From Lacihabitans sp. CCS-44 (lineage in GTDB: Bacteria > Bacteroidota > Bacteroidia > Cytophagales > Spirosomataceae): DNA of 64,000 bases. Shown here one piece after another: positions 63,235-64,000 of the stretch. Below the pieces are notes generated by a model. It had not been told where the DNA came from, made no database searches, and worked only from the letters and a program-made list of their open reading frames with translations. Position numbers and translations under genes: made by a program. Where the stretch lies: assembly GCF_024343735.1 (NCBI RefSeq), contig NZ_RJUE01000061.1:62001-126000 (forward strand). The letters run 5' to 3'. Positions within the stretch are counted from its first letter, which is position 1; each line of letters opens with the position of its first letter.

Positions 63235-64000
63235 TCAATAATTCAAAGCAGGACTCAACCACCTTTCTGCTTCTTCTATCGATACTCCACGCTTTTTAGT
63301 ATAGTCTTCTACTTGGTCTTTTTCTATTTTTCCTAGTCCAAAATACTTGGATTGTGGGTGAGAATAGTAAAAACCACTTACAGCAGAAGCCGGCCACATG
63401 GCTAAGCTTTCTGTTAAAGTAACGCCGATTGAATTTTCTACGTCCAAAAGTTTGAATAAGTCGGTTTTCAAGGTATGGTCAGGACATGCTGGATAGCCTG
63501 GTGCTGGTCTTATGCCTTGATATTTTTCTTTGATAATTTCCTCATTGTTAAGCGTTTCGGTGTTTGAGTAACCCCACAAGTCAGTTCTTACTTTTTTGTG
63601 TAAAAGCTCCGTGAAAGCTTCAGCAAATCTATCGGCTAATACTTTGAGCATAATAGAATTATAGTCGTCTAGATTGGTTTCGAATTCTTTTGCTCTTTCG
63701 TCTGCACCAAAAATACCTACCGCAAATCCACCAAAATAGTCAGTTTTGCCTGCCGAAACAGGAGCTATAAAGTCAGCCAAAGAAATATTTGGAACTCCAT
63801 CACCTTTTTTGCCTTGCTGTCTTAGGTGCTGGAACTTCGCCAATGTTTGTTGCGTGTCAACTGTATAAACCGTATGGTCATGAGCTAGACTTGTACACGA
63901 ACTGGTATGTCCTTCGTCGTTTTTCTCAAATCCATAAATGATTTGCGTGTCATCATTTTCAACATTACTCGGCCAAAAACCTACTACTCCGTTGGCTGTT
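63235..64000 (-). CDS. metH: methionine synthase MetH, C-terminal part (5' end beyond window)
   Basis: The open frame reaches the right edge, so the start is outside the window; about 255 C-terminal residues are present. They are the AdoMet-binding activation domain: ANGVVGFWPSNV at the edge, SLADFIAPVSAGKTDYFGGFAVGIFG, FAEAFTELLHKKVRTDLWGY and the signature YQGIRPAPGYPACPDHTLK, ending SAVSGFYYSHPQSKYFGLGKIEKDQVEDY. This domain reductively methylates oxidised cobalamin. The catalytic, folate and cobalamin domains are not visible. A shorter in-frame TTG at 63843 is internal and not a start. Confidence 0.95.
   Translation of the reverse strand, partial: TANGVVGFWPSNVENDDTQIIYGFEKNDEGHTSSCTSLAHDHTVYTVDTQQTLAKFQHLRQQGKKGDGVPNISLADFIAPVSAGKTDYFGGFAVGIFGADERAKEFETNLDDYNSIMLKVLADRFAEAFTELLHKKVRTDLWGYSNTETLNNEEIIKEKYQGIRPAPGYPACPDHTLKTDLFKLLDVENSIGVTLTESLAMWPASAVSGFYYSHPQSKYFGLGKIEKDQVEDYTKKRGVSIEEAERWLSPALNY

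Overview
The window looks like a chromosomal segment of a Bacteroidota bacterium, most likely of the order Cytophagales. The signs are: many secreted proteins ending in the F-x-A-x-IGGC C-terminal signature (GCX / '3-coathanger stack'), ELWxxDGT repeats, barrel-less TonB-plug/MG2 proteins, HGQPGHDC lipoproteins, TAnnTTTG promoter elements and AT-rich intergenic DNA. Genus cannot be fixed from sequence alone. No rRNA, tRNA, CRISPR array or intact insertion sequence was seen.

Layout. 1-1.5 kb: an AHSA1-type SRPBCC gene divergent from a GlxA-type DJ-1/AraC regulator. 1.6-9.8 kb: a tight five-gene operon of surface proteins with an embedded orphan LytTR regulator. 9.9-10.3 kb: a tandem array with a 21-bp step. 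10.5-12.2 kb: an AT-rich pair, a four-helix membrane protein overlapping a DGQHR-domain protein. 12.2-16 kb: small accessory genes (a frameshifted MORN/TonB-like gene, a duplicated-domain protein, SRPBCC, VOC, a small membrane protein) among dispersed repeats. 16-19 kb (minus strand): a lipoprotein metallopeptidase and an MG2/plug protein, with a TolC-like remnant downstream. 19.1-19.5 kb: a second, unrelated 21-bp-step array. 19.7-26.4 kb: a giant secreted repeat protein. 26.7-28.8 kb: a secreted glycosidase. 29.0-34.3 kb: an AT-rich three-gene system matching Detocs, a two-component anti-phage system. 34.5-46.9 kb: small regulators and enzymes, an ArsR/aminotransferase pair, an AlkZ-like protein, secreted proteins and an ELWxxDGT repeat protein. 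47.1-49.9 kb: polA. 50-58.5 kb: a vanadium-haloperoxidase-like protein, a large MG2/plug protein, and a DUF1549/DUF1553 cytochrome plus DUF1501 Tat-substrate pair. 58.9-61.1 kb: katG. 61.6 kb to the end: a glycine-zipper lipoprotein, a SnoaL-like lipoprotein, a MITE-like repeat and the 3' end of metH.

How the parts work together. The strongest system is dtcABC. A large helical sensor ending in a GHKL ATPase domain should pass phosphate to a stand-alone receiver (DtcB) and to a receiver fused to a nucleoside-phosphorylase-like effector (DtcC). In characterised Detocs the effector cleaves ATP during phage infection. The membrane protein/DGQHR pair is the best candidate for something undescribed. 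A 20-bp sequence containing an inverted repeat lies 48-50 bp before the start codons of both the surface-protein operon and the giant repeat protein, which suggests coordinated control of cell-surface proteins. Two intergenic arrays share an exact 21-bp step (two DNA helical turns) but not sequence, a pattern no ordinary feature explains.
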